Assembly: GCA_027366195.1 (NCBI GenBank)
Contig: DAHXKW010000045.1
Span: forward strand, 1-6,957
Origin: Alphaproteobacteria bacterium
Lineage (GTDB): Bacteria > Pseudomonadota > Alphaproteobacteria > G02398745 > G023898745
Direction of reading: 5' to 3'
DNA length: 6,957 bases
Position 1 is the first letter of the stretch; each line of letters starts with the position of its first letter. The translations under genes and the position numbers were made by a program. Below, piece after piece: positions 1 to 5,961 of the stretch. Below the pieces are notes generated by a model. That model was not told where the DNA came from and ran no database searches. It saw nothing but the letters and a program-made list of their open reading frames with translations.

Positions 1-65
1 GGGGGTGTTGCGTACGGATATAGTTTAGGGTGTTGATTTGGTAGAATAGAGCAGGTTTTGGGGAT

Positions 66-72
66 GAGAGGA
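66..72 (+). promoter_or_regulatory. ribosome binding site of the transposase
   Basis: GAGAGGA lies 7 bases before the ATG at 80. It is a good Shine-Dalgarno match and supports that start. Several other genes in the window lack one. Confidence 0.6.
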
Positions 73-79
73 ATAGACA

Positions 80-1036
80 ATGAATCAACTTAAGATGGTC
101 AGTTTAGAAATGTTAGTGCCCCAAGATCATCGTTATAGAAAGTTTAAACAAGTATGGGATTTTAAGTTTGCCGATCAGAAACTAAACAAGCTCAAGAAAG
201 ACAATCCCAATGAAGGTTATGGTTTGCCTGTACTATTTCGTTGTTTATTGTTGCAGTTTTTAGAAGATTTGAGCGATAGGGAGTTGGAAATATTTCTTCA
301 GGAAAATACCGCAGCTAAATGGTTTTGTGGATTTGATCTGACAGATTCAACACCTGATCATACTGTGTTTACAAAAACACGGAAGCGTATTGGTACATAT
401 CTGATCTCACGGTTATTCGAACAACTTAAAGTGCAACTCAGAGCCAAAGGGTATATGAACGAGGTATTTACATTTGTAGATGCTTCACACCTGATTGCCA
501 AAGCGGCCTTATGGGAAGAACGAGATAAAGTCATCCAACAAAAATATGAAACGCTCAATAATAGCAATATTTCAAAAGTATCTTCTGATAAAGATGCTAA
601 AATTGGCTGTAAGGGTGGTAATAAGTTTTGGTACGGGTTTAAAAAGCATATCAGTGTAGATATGCAATCGGGAATGATTAACAAGGTGGCGATAACACCG
701 GCAAATATAACAGATGCGCAAGGTTTCAAACATGTTTGTCCACAACAAGGTGCTGTATACGCTGATAAAGGCTATTGCACCAAGCCTGCTGTACTATCGG
801 CAAAACGAAAAGGCATACACTTGTGTGCTATCAAGAAAAACAATATGAACGGTAAAAATCATGATTTAGATCGTTATTACACCCATATCAGATCACCTTA
901 TGAACGTGTCTTTTCCCATACAAATAAACGTGTTCGCTATAAAGGCATTGTCAAAAATCAGTTTGCTGCCTTTATGGAGGCTATGTGCTTTAACCTCAAA
1001 CGAATGCTTGTCTTGGCAGAAATTACCATAGGATAA
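80..1036 (+). CDS. IS5-family DDE transposase
   Basis: This 318-residue protein would cut and join the ends of its own insertion sequence. The N-terminal part (about residues 10-95) has the conserved layout of the DUF772-type domain of IS5 transposases (YGLPVLFRCLLLQ, then FCGF). The catalytic DDE triad is visible: D134 in FVDAS, D229 in YADKGY, and E275 in SPYERVF, with the FWYGFKKH motif at 183-190 between the first two. The C-terminal NQFAAFMEAMCFNLKRML is the usual IS5 ending. The length is close to that of the IS5 enzyme (326 residues, from memory) and no frameshift or stop is seen, so the enzyme looks complete and possibly active. The start is supported by the GAGAGGA site at 66-72. The exact IS5 subgroup cannot be told without a search. 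Confidence 0.93.
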   Translation: MNQLKMVSLEMLVPQDHRYRKFKQVWDFKFADQKLNKLKKDNPNEGYGLPVLFRCLLLQFLEDLSDRELEIFLQENTAAKWFCGFDLTDSTPDHTVFTKTRKRIGTYLISRLFEQLKVQLRAKGYMNEVFTFVDASHLIAKAALWEERDKVIQQKYETLNNSNISKVSSDKDAKIGCKGGNKFWYGFKKHISVDMQSGMINKVAITPANITDAQGFKHVCPQQGAVYADKGYCTKPAVLSAKRKGIHLCAIKKNNMNGKNHDLDRYYTHIRSPYERVFSHTNKRVRYKGIVKNQFAAFMEAMCFNLKRMLVLAEITIG

Positions 1037-1193
1037 TTGTATCTTGGTCTCCCAATTACTCGGCTTGATCACAAAAAACAGAAAAATCTATTGATCATCC
1101 TCTCAAAATCACCTTCTTACACTAGCCATATCTGACTCTCTAGAAAAATCATTCCATTTATTTAGTTCTCAACAAGCCCGTTATTCAAAGCTT

Positions 1194-1281
1194 AACGGCG
1201 AAGCTATGTAGTGGAGGAGGCGGGACGGGAGCTTCCGGCGTGGCCGATCGGGCGGGCCCCAGATCAGCGGAGCGCTATGCC
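1194..1281. other. GC-rich island in AT-rich intergenic DNA
   Basis: These 88 bases hold 61 G or C (about 69%), while the DNA on either side is mostly A and T. The island sits in the non-coding gap between the transposase and the methyltransferase (1037-1308), where nothing else is recognisable. It contains the palindromes CCGATCGG and GGGCCC. Two related pieces near its ends, GCGAAGCTATG and GCGGAGCGCTATG, look like a degenerate direct repeat. I see no tRNA or rRNA shape and no open reading frame. It may be a piece of a mobile or palindromic repeat of foreign origin, or part of the insertion-sequence junction. It could also act as a structured terminator for the two genes that end towards it. 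Confidence 0.5.
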
Positions 1282-1308
1282 AAAAATCACTATACTTTAT
1301 AAATTTTT

Positions 1309-2613
1309 CTAATATTTTAAAGACAGTTTCTCAGGTGTCCCAGTATTAAATGCTTTAAAAACGGCAATGGATTCGATATGTTTTGTATGGGGGAACATGT
1401 CCATGACACCAGCCGCGTCAAGTGTATAACCATTTTGAGCCAGTGCTTTCGCATCTCTGGCTAGGGTGGCAGTGTCGCAGGAAATATAGATGATAAAGGG
1501 GATATTTAAAGCTATAATTAATTTCATGTTGGTACCCGTACGCGGCGGGTCAACAAGAAGTTTTGTATAGCTTTCTAAAGGCCAGGATGTGGTATTTTTA
1601 GACAGATCAGCTGTGAAGAATTTAGTGTTATTAATTTGATTAAGACGTGCATTGAGTTGCGCTTGTTTTACCATAACTTCAACACCCTCGACGCCTGTTA
1701 CAAATCCAGCCTTTTGAGCAATGGGTAGGCTGAAATTTCCGATGCCGCAATATAGATCCAAAACATGATCAGAAGGGGTAAGCTCTAACAAATCCAAAGC
1801 TTGTTCGACCATCTGCTGATTTATAGCAGGATTGATTTGTGTAAAATCGGCGGGGTGAAAACGAAAGCAAAGATCTTGCAGTGTATAGGTTAAAAACTCT
1901 TGCCCATCTTTTGGATATATTTTTGCAATAGAAGATCGTCCATGCGTTTGGCTATAAAATTGGCAAGAGTGTATTTGGCAAAATTTTTCGATTTGCCTTT
2001 GATCTGAATCGGTCAAAGGGGGCGAGTGATGCAGTATAAAAGCAGTACCTTCATTGCCTACAGCAATATCCAGAGATGAAATAGACAGAGATGAACTCAG
2101 ATTGTTAAGTAATTGAGTTAAAGCGCGACAATCAACAGATTTGTCTAAAACCAGACACTGTTCGATAGGGGCGATTTTATGAGAGCGATATTGTTTAAAC
2201 CCAATTTGCCGTTTTTGCCCATTTTGTGCAACGCTTAAACGTGCTTTATGTCGATAATGCCACAAGGGGCCTATTACTGGTTTTAAAATACGCTTGGGAA
2301 CCAAGTTGGCTTGGTGTTTTAAATGTTCAAGTAGCGTATTTTGTTTAATACGGATTTGCTCATCATGGCTCATGTGTTGGAGTGTACATCCTCCGCAAAC
2401 ACCAAAATAAGGGCACAAAGGCGTTATGCGTTTATCAGAAGGATGACGTACTGAAATTGTTTTTGCTTCATCAAATTTTGCATGCGTGGCATAGGTTTCA
2501 TAGGTAATTTCTTCACCCAAAAGTGCAAAGTCGACAAAGACAGTTTTCTTCCCTTCAGCTTTTATGATGCCGCGTCCCTCATGTGATAAGGCTGTTACCA
2601 AACATTTTTCCAT
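1309..2613 (-). CDS. rlmD: RlmD/RumA-family SAM-dependent 23S rRNA (uracil-5-)-methyltransferase
   Basis: The 434-residue protein should transfer a methyl group from S-adenosylmethionine to C5 of a uridine in RNA, in this family most often in 23S rRNA (U1939 for RlmD). Residues 1-55 form a short TRAM-like RNA-binding domain. C67, C73, C76 (CPYFGVCGGC) and C153 match the ligands of the [4Fe-4S] cluster. The Rossmann methyltransferase domain follows: FTQIN at 257-261, SAM motif VLDLYCGIGN at 284-293, DPPRTG at 355-360, the catalytic nucleophile C379 in YISCD, and the general-base Glu E414 in HTKHIES. All key residues are present and the length equals the usual RlmD length, so the gene looks functional. 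No clear Shine-Dalgarno precedes the ATG. It is probably a core chromosomal gene beside the accessory region. RlmC or RlmCD specificity cannot be excluded from the sequence. Confidence 0.9.
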   Translation of the reverse strand: MEKCLVTALSHEGRGIIKAEGKKTVFVDFALLGEEITYETYATHAKFDEAKTISVRHPSDKRITPLCPYFGVCGGCTLQHMSHDEQIRIKQNTLLEHLKHQANLVPKRILKPVIGPLWHYRHKARLSVAQNGQKRQIGFKQYRSHKIAPIEQCLVLDKSVDCRALTQLLNNLSSSLSISSLDIAVGNEGTAFILHHSPPLTDSDQRQIEKFCQIHSCQFYSQTHGRSSIAKIYPKDGQEFLTYTLQDLCFRFHPADFTQINPAINQQMVEQALDLLELTPSDHVLDLYCGIGNFSLPIAQKAGFVTGVEGVEVMVKQAQLNARLNQINNTKFFTADLSKNTTSWPLESYTKLLVDPPRTGTNMKLIIALNIPFIIYISCDTATLARDAKALAQNGYTLDAAGVMDMFPHTKHIESIAVFKAFNTGTPEKLSLKY

Positions 2614-2750
2614 ACAGATGATTCGAATTCTAAAGTTTATTTTGTTGTTCCATTATATCTAACGTGCGGGTGTTTTTGTTGGGAGCTTATTTTTCCCCTT
2701 GTCTTGTTAAGTTTTCTAAATATTTTTATTATAGAAGTTTTATGATTGTG

Positions 2751-3476
2751 TTATATGGTGATAGATAAGTTAATTGAATTAATATTCATAAAATTGTCTG
2801 AAGTCTGGGTGCCTGGGGGAAATACATATAGAATTTGTGCAACGTTACTATCGCCAAGCTCGTAGATTGAGTGTGCGCTCCCAAGTGTTAAGAATGGTCC
2901 CGTACCAATATTACCATTAGTCCGATAATAAATAGTCGGGTTTGAATTATAAAACAATGTGGCGGCACTATCTCCCGTTATTTCCCCTGTAATCGTTGTA
3001 TTTGTACCACCATCGATTTCGTTAAAAGATCTATCACAACCTGTTGAGATTTTTACAAGAGCGTATATATTTCCCGCATAATTGGGGAGGGTTGACGTTG
3101 TGACTAAAGCTATATCTGTACTATCTGATTGAATAAAATCAGAGATTGAATACTGCGTAGATGCTGGAAAAGGTGTGTTGCTACCGTTCCCAGAACTTTG
3201 ATTGGATGAGAATGAAGGATACTGAGAATTAATATCGGATAAATTGTAACCAAACCATGTTGTGCCAATCTGGCTTAAATCAGAATTGTTATTGCCAGAT
3301 AAAAAAACTGTTGTTCTATCAAATACTCTGTATGATATTAAATAAATATTATTATGATGTCTCCATTCATAAGATGATGAGCTCATATTTTTCTTTTTAC
3401 TTCTTTTTATATCAATTATATCATTATTTAAAAAATTATGATGTCTCCAGTGTGAATCATAAGATGATGAGCTCAT
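2751..3476 (-). CDS. unrecognised Ser/Asn/Thr-rich protein with duplicated N-terminus
   Basis: I do not recognise this 241-residue protein. It is rich in Ser, Asn, Thr, Ile and Gly, with few Lys or Arg after residue 55, a composition typical of exposed beta-sheet proteins. There is no signal peptide or membrane segment. The first 30 residues and residues 31-43 are near copies (MSSSSYDSHWRHHN and MSSSSYEWRHHN). They come from a tandem DNA duplication that also copies the promoter and start codon, so the original start is probably M31 (3386). Five Ser-Asp pairs occur (about two expected), a weak echo of the divergent neighbour. It ends 137 bp before the methyltransferase start. That gap (2614-2750) contains nothing I can identify. 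Neither start has a clear ribosome binding site. Its position back-to-back with the Ig-domain gene suggests shared control, but no function can be given. Confidence 0.65.
   Translation of the reverse strand: MSSSSYDSHWRHHNFLNNDIIDIKRSKKKNMSSSSYEWRHHNNIYLISYRVFDRTTVFLSGNNNSDLSQIGTTWFGYNLSDINSQYPSFSSNQSSGNGSNTPFPASTQYSISDFIQSDSTDIALVTTSTLPNYAGNIYALVKISTGCDRSFNEIDGGTNTTITGEITGDSAATLFYNSNPTIYYRTNGNIGTGPFLTLGSAHSIYELGDSNVAQILYVFPPGTQTSDNFMNINSINLSITI
3415..3423 (-). promoter_or_regulatory. extended -10 promoter of the inner start (3386)
   Basis: On the minus strand the sequence reads TGATATAAT, a perfect extended -10 (TG, one base, TATAAT). It is about 28 bases ahead of the ATG at 3386. No convincing -35 hexamer is present. 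It is the inner copy of a duplicated promoter. Confidence 0.45.
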
Positions 3477-3504
3477 GTTTTTATTTTTATCTTTTTTGAA
3501 ATTA

Positions 3505-3513
3505 ATTGTATCA
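3505..3513 (-). promoter_or_regulatory. extended -10 promoter of the outer start (3476)
   Basis: The minus strand reads TGATACAAT, the counterpart of the inner TGATATAAT box with one change. It sits at the same distance (about 28 bases) ahead of the ATG at 3476. No clear -35 is seen. The change from TATAAT to TACAAT would be expected to weaken this copy. Confidence 0.4.
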
Positions 3514-3693
3514 TTATTTTAAAAATATTGCAAATTTTAACAATTAAAATAATCTGCTAAATTATCCTTGCCGCAGAGGTAAAGATCTAAAGCACCTTTC
3601 ATTCTTGTCAGTCGACCCAAATCTATAGAATATTCAGCAATAAATTTAAAGTATTAATAAAAATTTAAATATATTACGCATTTTAACAAAACA

Positions 3694-3702
3694 TGCTATA
3701 AT
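3694..3702 (+). promoter_or_regulatory. extended -10 promoter of the Ig-domain gene
   Basis: TGCTATAAT is a perfect extended -10 box ending 31 bases before the ATG at 3734. The -35 region is poor. Transcription would start near 3709, leaving a short leader with no Shine-Dalgarno site. With the minus-strand boxes it defines a divergent promoter region (3477-3733) that is otherwise plain AT-rich DNA. Confidence 0.5.
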
Positions 3703-3733
3703 AAAAATTAAGTATAAATAGTAATAATTTCTC

Positions 3734-5479
3734 ATGACTTCCTGCACTCCTCCTGCCATTTATGCAGGATCAGATCAAACCATTTGTTTGAACAGAACGG
3801 TCATTTTAGGATCAGATTCTCCTGATTCAGACCTTAATTATTCTTGGACGCCAACGGATGGATTGTCGAGCTCATCAGATTCTATGCCCACCTTCACCCC
3901 ACCAAGTGCTGGTACCTATATATTCACACTTGTCGCCACAAGAAGCGATAATTCTGATTGTTTTGCCAGCGATTCAGTGACAATCACAGTTGATACAACT
4001 GTTAGTGATCTTCAAATAACCGCTAGTCCGTCGGATGTGGTTTGTGCGGGGAATGTTGTAACGCTTACGGCTTCTGGTGCTGATCACTACTCTTGGTCTA
4101 CAGGCGCAACGACTTCTGATATTCTCGTTTCAGATGCGGGTACGTATACCGTTACAGGTTATAGCCAAAATAATGCATGTTCTAGTGATGCCAGTATCAC
4201 CATCACAGTTGATACCCCTGTGAGTAATCTTCAAATAGCAGTCAGTCCGTCGGATGTGATTTGTGTGGGGCAAATTGTAACGCTTACGGCTTCTGGAGCT
4301 GATCACTACACTTGGTCTACAGGTGCAACAACCTCTGATATCCAAGTTTCAGATGCGGGTACATATACCGTCACGGGTCATAGCCAGAACAACGCGTGCG
4401 CTGATACGACTTCTATTTCTATTACGGTTAGATCGCCCATTGCTGTTGACGGGGGATCGGATCAAACAATTTTTGTGGGGAGTGACGTCATTATAGGTGT
4501 AGGACCTGCTTTGTCTGATGTGACGTATACATGGTCACCAGCGGATGGCGTTAGTGATATTCACGCTTTCCCTACTTCGGTTTCACCTTTTTCAACAACA
4601 ACTTATACTGTTTTTGCGCAGCGGACTGATGCTTATGATTGTATCTCCAGTGACCAGGTAACGGTAAACGTTTCATGCTATATGCGCTTGTCAGATGTGC
4701 AGATTATTAATAGTGACCTTAAGGGTAATCTAATAGCGAACACATCAGGAACAAAGATCGTTACGGCAACATATGGATCATCGGATCACGTAATCACTGT
4801 AGCAGGGGGTGGTACTTTCAGTATTAGTGATTTTAATTGGGGTAATGGGGGAGCATTAACCCTTACTGCCTACCAAAGCGACAATCCCAGCTGTTCGGAT
4901 ACGAAGCAATATGGTATTGGAACTCCAACAATAAGTGGTTTGGTTCAGCTTATTTTACAAGGATCGTTGTTTGGTTTCGAATTAGATATAGCTAATTTTA
5001 CAGCGCAAACGTCGGATGTCACTATTTTATTTAGTGACTTTTGTGCTTTTGCTCAAGCTCAATCCGATGGGCAAGCTGCTGCGATATTAACAATTATCAA
5101 CCAGTCGGACATGTTTGCAAGTGATGCTGTGATTTTAAATAGTCCCCAAAATGTTTTTGTTAACTGTTCGGGGCAATGTTTAAACATAAGGGGACAATCT
5201 GATGCGTTCACCTTCCAAATTTGTTCATTTACGTCTGATAGTCCTGCTATACAATATAGTGATAATAATCCTGCCAATACTATTTCCGATCACTCCGTAA
5301 CTATCGTATCCGCTATGTATCAATCGCAGCTAACTTTTTCTGTTAATGAGGTATCTGGATCGAATTTGCCTGTAATTTTCCCTTCAACCATAAGCTCTGT
5401 AGAAGGGTTTTTCATGAGTATGCTTATCCTTGTTGTGTTTGTTGGATTTGGCATTCTTTTCTCTTTCATGCTGATATAG
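3734..5479 (+). CDS. Ser-Asp-studded Ig/PKD-like repeat protein with C-terminal membrane anchor
   Basis: This 581-residue protein looks like a surface or envelope protein; its ligand is unknown. Four Ig/PKD-like beta domains are visible at about 11-86, 87-159, 160-232 and 238-314. The second and third are a recent duplication, each with a YSWSTGATT or YTWSTGATT core and an AGTYTVTG strand. The first and fourth are also related (GSDQTI, then Y(S/T)W(T/S)P). Each domain has a Cys pair (C18/C76, C104/C149, C177/C222, C303/C315), suggesting disulfides and an oxidising location. Residues 315-555 are of no recognised family. Residues 558-581 form one hydrophobic helix ending at the very C-terminus. 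No signal peptide is seen, and an in-frame stop 9 bases upstream (3725) rules out a longer N-terminus. The protein is acidic (47 Asp, three Lys, six Arg). It has 35 Ser-Asp pairs, with 35 of 47 Asp preceded by Ser. Its last 63 coding bases are repeated in inverse at the window end. Confidence 0.85.
   Translation: MTSCTPPAIYAGSDQTICLNRTVILGSDSPDSDLNYSWTPTDGLSSSSDSMPTFTPPSAGTYIFTLVATRSDNSDCFASDSVTITVDTTVSDLQITASPSDVVCAGNVVTLTASGADHYSWSTGATTSDILVSDAGTYTVTGYSQNNACSSDASITITVDTPVSNLQIAVSPSDVICVGQIVTLTASGADHYTWSTGATTSDIQVSDAGTYTVTGHSQNNACADTTSISITVRSPIAVDGGSDQTIFVGSDVIIGVGPALSDVTYTWSPADGVSDIHAFPTSVSPFSTTTYTVFAQRTDAYDCISSDQVTVNVSCYMRLSDVQIINSDLKGNLIANTSGTKIVTATYGSSDHVITVAGGGTFSISDFNWGNGGALTLTAYQSDNPSCSDTKQYGIGTPTISGLVQLILQGSLFGFELDIANFTAQTSDVTILFSDFCAFAQAQSDGQAAAILTIINQSDMFASDAVILNSPQNVFVNCSGQCLNIRGQSDAFTFQICSFTSDSPAIQYSDNNPANTISDHSVTIVSAMYQSQLTFSVNEVSGSNLPVIFPSTISSVEGFFMSMLILVVFVGFGILFSFMLI
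3992..4429 (+). repeat. two tandem 219-bp coding repeats (Ig-like domains 2 and 3)
   Basis: Units 3992-4210 and 4211-4429 encode 73 residues each. They share long exact runs such as AGTCCGTCGGATGTG and GTAACGCTTACGGCTTCTGG. The differences are scattered and many are synonymous, so the duplication is fairly recent but has diverged under coding constraint. The unit length is an exact multiple of three, so gain or loss of a unit would keep the frame. Confidence 0.88.
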
Positions 5480-5545
5480 TTGAGTTAATTTTAGGCCACG
5501 TTTATATCTTTCACGCTTTTAGCTGGGTAGGTTTTTTCTAAATGA
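5417..5545 (+). repeat. left arm of perfect 129-bp inverted repeat
   Basis: Every base of this arm pairs with 6829-6957 on the opposite strand, and the match runs to the last base of the window, so the true repeat is probably longer. The arm covers the last 20 codons and stop of the Ig-domain gene (5417-5479) plus 66 bp downstream. The inner edge stops within the first six bases of the adjoining 69-bp inverted repeat. The arms enclose 1283 bp holding the regulator and its partner gene. Confidence 0.95.
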
Positions 5546-5608
5546 TAAAAAATGACCTAATGAATTTTGTAGACATGCCAGTGGTTCAGTTTAAACAATG
5601 GTCAAAGC
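5540..5608 (+). repeat. left arm of perfect 69-bp inverted repeat (MITE-like element)
   Basis: All 69 bases pair with 5698-5766. The spacer (5609-5697, 89 bp) has no gene. A perfect repeat of this size with a short non-coding centre fits a miniature inverted-repeat element mobilised by a transposase encoded elsewhere. I could not see a convincing target-site duplication. As RNA it would form a very stable hairpin 60 bases after the Ig-domain stop codon, so it could also end transcription from both sides. Confidence 0.8.
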
Positions 5609-5697
5609 AAAAACACCTTGTTTGTCTTTTGTTGTGAAATGACTATAGAGTTTGACAGCCGGCAGTAAAAAGATCAAAAATACATATGGTAATTTTC

Positions 5698-5766
5698 GCT
5701 TTGACCATTGTTTAAACTGAACCACTGGCATGTCTACAAAATTCATTAGGTCATTTTTTATCATTT
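5698..5766 (-). repeat. right arm of perfect 69-bp inverted repeat (MITE-like element)
   Basis: This is the exact reverse complement of 5540-5608. Its outer end reads TCATTT. The following DNA (5767-5961) is very AT-rich, with poly-A and poly-T runs. It must carry the regulator's promoter, but no clear -35/-10 pair stands out. Confidence 0.8.
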
Positions 5767-5950
5767 TAAGAGAACAGTCAATAAAAAAAATAAAAAAATA
5801 TCAATAAAAAGCAGATTCATTTTTGATCATAATAAATATCTTTTTTTATTCATTATTTTATGTTTTTTTAGATAAAACGGTAGATTTCATGCAGTGATTC
5901 CTTTAACATATTGTGAGAAGTATGAGCATCACCCTTTAGAAGATCAAGCA

Positions 5951-5956
5951 AAGGAG
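5951..5956 (+). promoter_or_regulatory. strong ribosome binding site of the regulator
   Basis: AAGGAG, continuing as AGGA, lies 5 bases before the ATG at 5962. It is the best Shine-Dalgarno site in the window and fixes this start. Confidence 0.75.
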
Positions 5957-5961
5957 AGGAC

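Larger units (their letters stand above)
1..1190 (+). mobile_element. IS5-family insertion sequence, ends not resolved
   Basis: The intact transposase at 80-1036 is flanked by non-coding DNA of the length expected for a roughly 1.2-kb IS5-type element. I found no sequence within 1-79 that is an inverted match to the DNA after 1036, so the terminal repeats are not defined. A stretch near 1168-1187 (TCTCAACAAGCCCGTTATTC) resembles the ends of some IS5-related elements, but its left partner would lie before base 1. The boundary given is therefore a guess, and no target duplication can be shown. Confidence 0.4.
3352..3532 (-). repeat. tandem duplication (~90 bp) of promoter, start codon and first codons
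   Basis: Two adjacent copies, about 3352-3435 and 3436-3532, share TTATGATGTCTCCA, then AAGATGATGAGCTCAT (3371-3386 and 3461-3476), a T-rich tract, and TCATTATTT. They differ by a 6-bp insertion in the coding part and by scattered changes in the T-rich part. Each copy carries an extended -10 box and an ATG. The result is one gene with two promoter/start units in series, in which the inner promoter lies inside the longer reading frame. Confidence 0.8.

Noticed and set aside
358..729. Open frame on the minus strand inside the transposase gene
   Set aside because: It is antisense to a well-conserved DDE transposase, has no ribosome site, and its translation looks like a shadow.
1194..1281. tRNA or rRNA fragment in the GC-rich island
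   Set aside because: No cloverleaf, T-loop or known rRNA motif could be found by eye.
3257..3499. Plus-strand frame opposite the Ser/Asn-rich gene, rich in Tyr, Phe and Lys
   Set aside because: It is a low-complexity translation of the T-rich duplicated promoter units, with no start signal. It overlaps the better-supported minus-strand gene.
4130..4345. Minus-strand frame across the Ig-like repeats
   Set aside because: It lies antisense to the repeated coding units and is explained by the composition of the plus-strand gene.
3992..4429. CRISPR array or short tandem-repeat locus
   Set aside because: The repeats are 219-bp coding units with no spacers and an intact frame.
5059..5277. Minus-strand frame inside the C-terminal region of the Ig-domain gene
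   Set aside because: It is fully inside the longer, codon-consistent plus-strand gene and has no independent start signal.
3734..5479. Staphylococcal Sdr-type SD-repeat adhesin
   Set aside because: There is no contiguous SD tract, LPXTG motif or signal peptide. The pairs are scattered through the folded domains.
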